NCBI GenBank assembly: GCA_902489665.1
Contig: CABUAT010000053.1
Location: 1-6,442 of the forward strand
Source of the DNA: an uncultured Collinsella sp.
Lineage (GTDB): Bacteria; Actinomycetota; Coriobacteriia; Coriobacteriales; Coriobacteriaceae
Reading direction: 5' to 3'
DNA length: 6,442 bases
Positions 4,628 to 6,442 of the stretch are shown one piece after another. Every line of letters begins with the position of its first letter. The stretch's first letter is position 1. Below the pieces are notes generated by a model. That model made no database searches. It was not told where the DNA came from and saw only the letters and a program-made list of their open reading frames with translations. The position numbers and the translations under genes are program-made.

Positions 4628-5974
4628 ATGGCGAAATTCAAATCGAGCGCGATTGATTGCGGCGTCGTAGAAGCCGTACAAACGCAGGCGTTCGACGTGG
4701 TCGTTATCGGCGGCGGACCTGCCGGCATGGCGGCCGCGCTGGCCGCTCATAAGGCCGGAGCGCACGTGGCCATCGTGGAGCGCGAGCAGCACCTTGGCGG
4801 CATCCTCCGCCAGTGCATCCACCCCGGCTTTGGCCTGTCGCACTTTAAACAGGAGCTCACCGGTCCCGAGTACGCGCAGCGCTTCATCGACCAGGTGCAC
4901 GCAACCGACATTGCGCTGTTCCTGAACAGCATGGTGCTTGGGATTGATTCAAGCGAGCCTGCGGAAGACACCGCGGTCCACACCGTCACGCTCATGAGCC
5001 CCACCGGCATGATGCAGCTCACTGGGCGCGCGGTCGTCCTTGCCATGGGCTGCCGCGAGCGCACCCGCAGCGAGATCAAGATTCCCGGTAGCCGTCCCGC
5101 CGGCGTATTTACGGCCGGCTTGGCGCAGCGATACATCAATATCGAGAACCTCAAGCCCGGCTCGCGCACCGTCATTTTGGGCTCGGGAGACATCGGGCTT
5201 ATCATGGCGCGCCGCTGCACGCTTGAGGGGATTTCCGTCGAGGGCGTGTACGAGCTCATGCCGTACGCCAACGGTCTGCGCCGCAACGTCAAGAACTGCC
5301 TGGACGACTTTGGAATTCCGCTGCACCTGTCCACCACGGTCACGCGCGTGATCGGGCACGACCGCGTGAAAGCCGTCGAGGTGAGCCAAGTCGACGAGCG
5401 TCTGGCTCCCATTGCCGGGACGGAGCGCATCGTTCCGTGCGACACGCTGCTGCTTTCGGTGGGCCTGATTCCCGAGAACGAGCTTTCGGTTGCCGCGGGC
5501 GTAGAGCTTGACCCGCGCACGCGCGGCGCCGTGGTGGACCAGAGCCTGCAGACGGGCGTGCCGGGCATCTTTGCCTGCGGCAACGTGCTGCACGTGCACG
5601 ACCTAGCCGACAACGTGACGACCGAGTCCGAGCGCGCCGGTGAGGCCGCGGCGGCGTACGCGCTGGGGACCGGCGCGGGCGTCGTTCCGGACTGCGAGCT
5701 CACCGTCTCCCCTGCCGGCATTGCGGGATACGCGCTGCCGGGACGCATTACGGCCGCGGCGCTCACCAAGCTCAACTTCCGTGTGCGCCGGCCAGTCGAT
5801 GCCGCCTGCGTGAGGATCTTGGCCGACGGCGAGGAACTGTTCACCGGCAAGGTCCGTGCGTTTAAGCCGAGCGTTATGGAAAGCTTCCCACTGCCGGCAA
5901 AGGTGATTCAGCGCGCACTCGACCTAGGTGCTAGCGAAATTTTCCTGTCCGTCGATCCCGTCGAGGAGACATAG
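4628..5974 (+). CDS. FAD/NAD(P)-binding oxidoreductase, partner of the GlpA-like protein
   Basis: 448-residue flavoprotein of the pyridine nucleotide-disulfide oxidoreductase type (Pyr_redox_2). The first dinucleotide site, VVVIGGGPAGMAAAL (24-38) with E51, binds FAD. The second, ILGSGDIG (183-190), is placed to bind NAD(P)H. GIFACGN (313-319) followed by an acidic stretch matches the second FAD contact. LGGILRQCIHPGFGL (56-70) is typical of this glp-associated family and includes a cysteine (C63), but no CxxC redox disulfide is seen. About 20 residues precede the Rossmann strand. The RBS AAGGGGG overlaps the end of the upstream gene and lies 9 bases ahead of the ATG, so translation is probably coupled. 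In related operons this protein takes the place of GlpB and may pass electrons between the GlpA-like flavin and a nicotinamide or membrane acceptor. It is not a sequence match to E. coli GlpB, so no symbol is given. Confidence 0.85.
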   Translation: MAKFKSSAIDCGVVEAVQTQAFDVVVIGGGPAGMAAALAAHKAGAHVAIVEREQHLGGILRQCIHPGFGLSHFKQELTGPEYAQRFIDQVHATDIALFLNSMVLGIDSSEPAEDTAVHTVTLMSPTGMMQLTGRAVVLAMGCRERTRSEIKIPGSRPAGVFTAGLAQRYINIENLKPGSRTVILGSGDIGLIMARRCTLEGISVEGVYELMPYANGLRRNVKNCLDDFGIPLHLSTTVTRVIGHDRVKAVEVSQVDERLAPIAGTERIVPCDTLLLSVGLIPENELSVAAGVELDPRTRGAVVDQSLQTGVPGIFACGNVLHVHDLADNVTTESERAGEAAAAYALGTGAGVVPDCELTVSPAGIAGYALPGRITAAALTKLNFRVRRPVDAACVRILADGEELFTGKVRAFKPSVMESFPLPAKVIQRALDLGASEIFLSVDPVEET

Positions 5975-5977
5975 ACT

Positions 5978-6388
5978 ATGAGCGATAACGTGATCGAAAC
6001 GCTGCAGTTCAACTGCACGACCTGCCCATCCGAGTGCCTTCTGACCGTAAAGGTGGAGCGCGACGCCAATGGCGCCGTGGTGGAAGTGCGCTCCGTAACC
6101 GGCAACAACTGCCCGCGCGGTGATAAGTTCGCACAACAGGAGCTCACCTGCCCCATGCGCGTGCTCACGACGACCGTGGCCGTCTCCGGCAGCGACGAAG
6201 CCCTGCTCCCCGTGCGCACATCCGAAGCCATCCCGTTGGCACTCCACGCCCAAGCCATGAACTTCATCCGCGGCCTAGTCGTCAACGCCCCCATCCGCAT
6301 GGGCGACGTCGTGCTAGAGAACCTCCTAAACACCAACATCAACCTAATCGCCAGCATGGACATCGACCGAGCCCAAGTAGCTAATTAG
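5978..6388 (+). CDS. DUF1667 protein, probable small Fe-S subunit
   Basis: 136-residue protein recognised as DUF1667, a family commonly found with GlpA-like and Pyr_redox_2-like genes. It has five cysteines, all in the first 60 residues. C13, C16, C20 and C45 form C-x2-C-x3-C-x24-C, with the last in NNCPRG, and C58 follows. This spacing resembles the [4Fe-4S] domain at the N-terminus of molybdopterin oxidoreductases, where the last cysteine is also followed by a basic residue and glycine. The remainder (about 60-136) has no recognised motif. No transmembrane segment or signal peptide is seen, so it should be cytoplasmic or bound to its partners. GAGGAG lies 9 bases ahead of the ATG and the gap to the upstream stop is 3 bases. 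It probably relays electrons in the complex, as GlpC does in E. coli, but this is inference. It ends with TAG and no strong terminator follows within the window. Confidence 0.85.
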   Translation: MSDNVIETLQFNCTTCPSECLLTVKVERDANGAVVEVRSVTGNNCPRGDKFAQQELTCPMRVLTTTVAVSGSDEALLPVRTSEAIPLALHAQAMNFIRGLVVNAPIRMGDVVLENLLNTNINLIASMDIDRAQVAN

Positions 6389-6442
6389 GGACGTGTCTCT
6401 ATAGTTTTGTCAACCGCGTGCTTCGCGCCATTTCGGCATGGC
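6386..6442. other. Intergenic tail with short imperfect dyads
   Basis: After the DUF1667 stop codon the sequence GGGACGTGTCTC (6388-6399) is an imperfect palindrome. It is followed by a TTTT run (6405-6408) and then by GCG-N5-CGC and GCCA-N8-TGGC. The first dyad plus the T run might act as a weak terminator. The abrupt change to short clustered inverted repeats could also mark the edge of a repeat or mobile element continuing outside the window. Nothing can be identified firmly. Confidence 0.3.

Noticed and set aside
3142..4728. Minus-strand open frame of 528 codons
   Set aside because: Antisense shadow of the GlpA-like gene, whose FAD and Fe-S motifs fix the coding strand.
4747..5850. Minus-strand open frame of 367 codons
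   Set aside because: Antisense to the second flavoprotein; rich in S, R, P and T with no recognisable domain.

Overview
The window looks like a chromosomal segment of a high-GC Gram-positive anaerobe. The best guess is Coriobacteriia, Collinsella-like, judged from the GC-rich codon use, a threonyl-tRNA synthetase without a TGS domain, and an anaerobic glycerol-3-phosphate (G3P) dehydrogenase-type operon ending in a DUF1667 gene. The taxonomic guess is inference; no rRNA or other marker is present.

Layout. Positions 1-2535 are read from the minus strand: thrS (start 1878, stop 115), followed by a clear intrinsic terminator at about 52-92, with a small two-helix membrane protein carrying two zinc ribbons upstream of it (2535-2104). 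thrS has its own sigma-70-like promoter (TTGTAT, 16 nt, TATAAT) at 1949-1976, and a perfect 9-bp dyad overlaps its predicted transcription start. Positions 3163-6388 are a tight plus-strand operon of three genes with gaps of 1 and 3 nt: a GlpA-like FAD oxidoreductase with a C-terminal BFD-like [2Fe-2S] domain, a second FAD/NAD(P)-binding oxidoreductase of the pyridine nucleotide-disulfide type, and a small DUF1667 protein with a C-x2-C-x3-C-x24-C cysteine pattern. Together they look like a multi-subunit FAD/Fe-S dehydrogenase, most likely for glycerol 3-phosphate. Neither glpK nor glpF is visible, so the substrate is not proven here.

The divergent gap between the two transcription units (2536-3162) holds the most striking object in the window. 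A 15-bp element, consensus TCTCGATCTGTAACA, occurs nine times in strictly alternating orientation. Element starts are 40 bp apart (one step is 41), and the 25-26 bp spacers differ in sequence. Successive elements form nested palindromes, and the four reverse-forward pairs make about 55-bp hairpin-like units on an 80-bp higher-order period. No open reading frame explains it and it does not fit CRISPR. It may be a palindromic extragenic repeat family, a structured RNA or an ordered protein-binding array.

The last 54 bases (6389-6442) hold short imperfect dyads and no recognisable gene.
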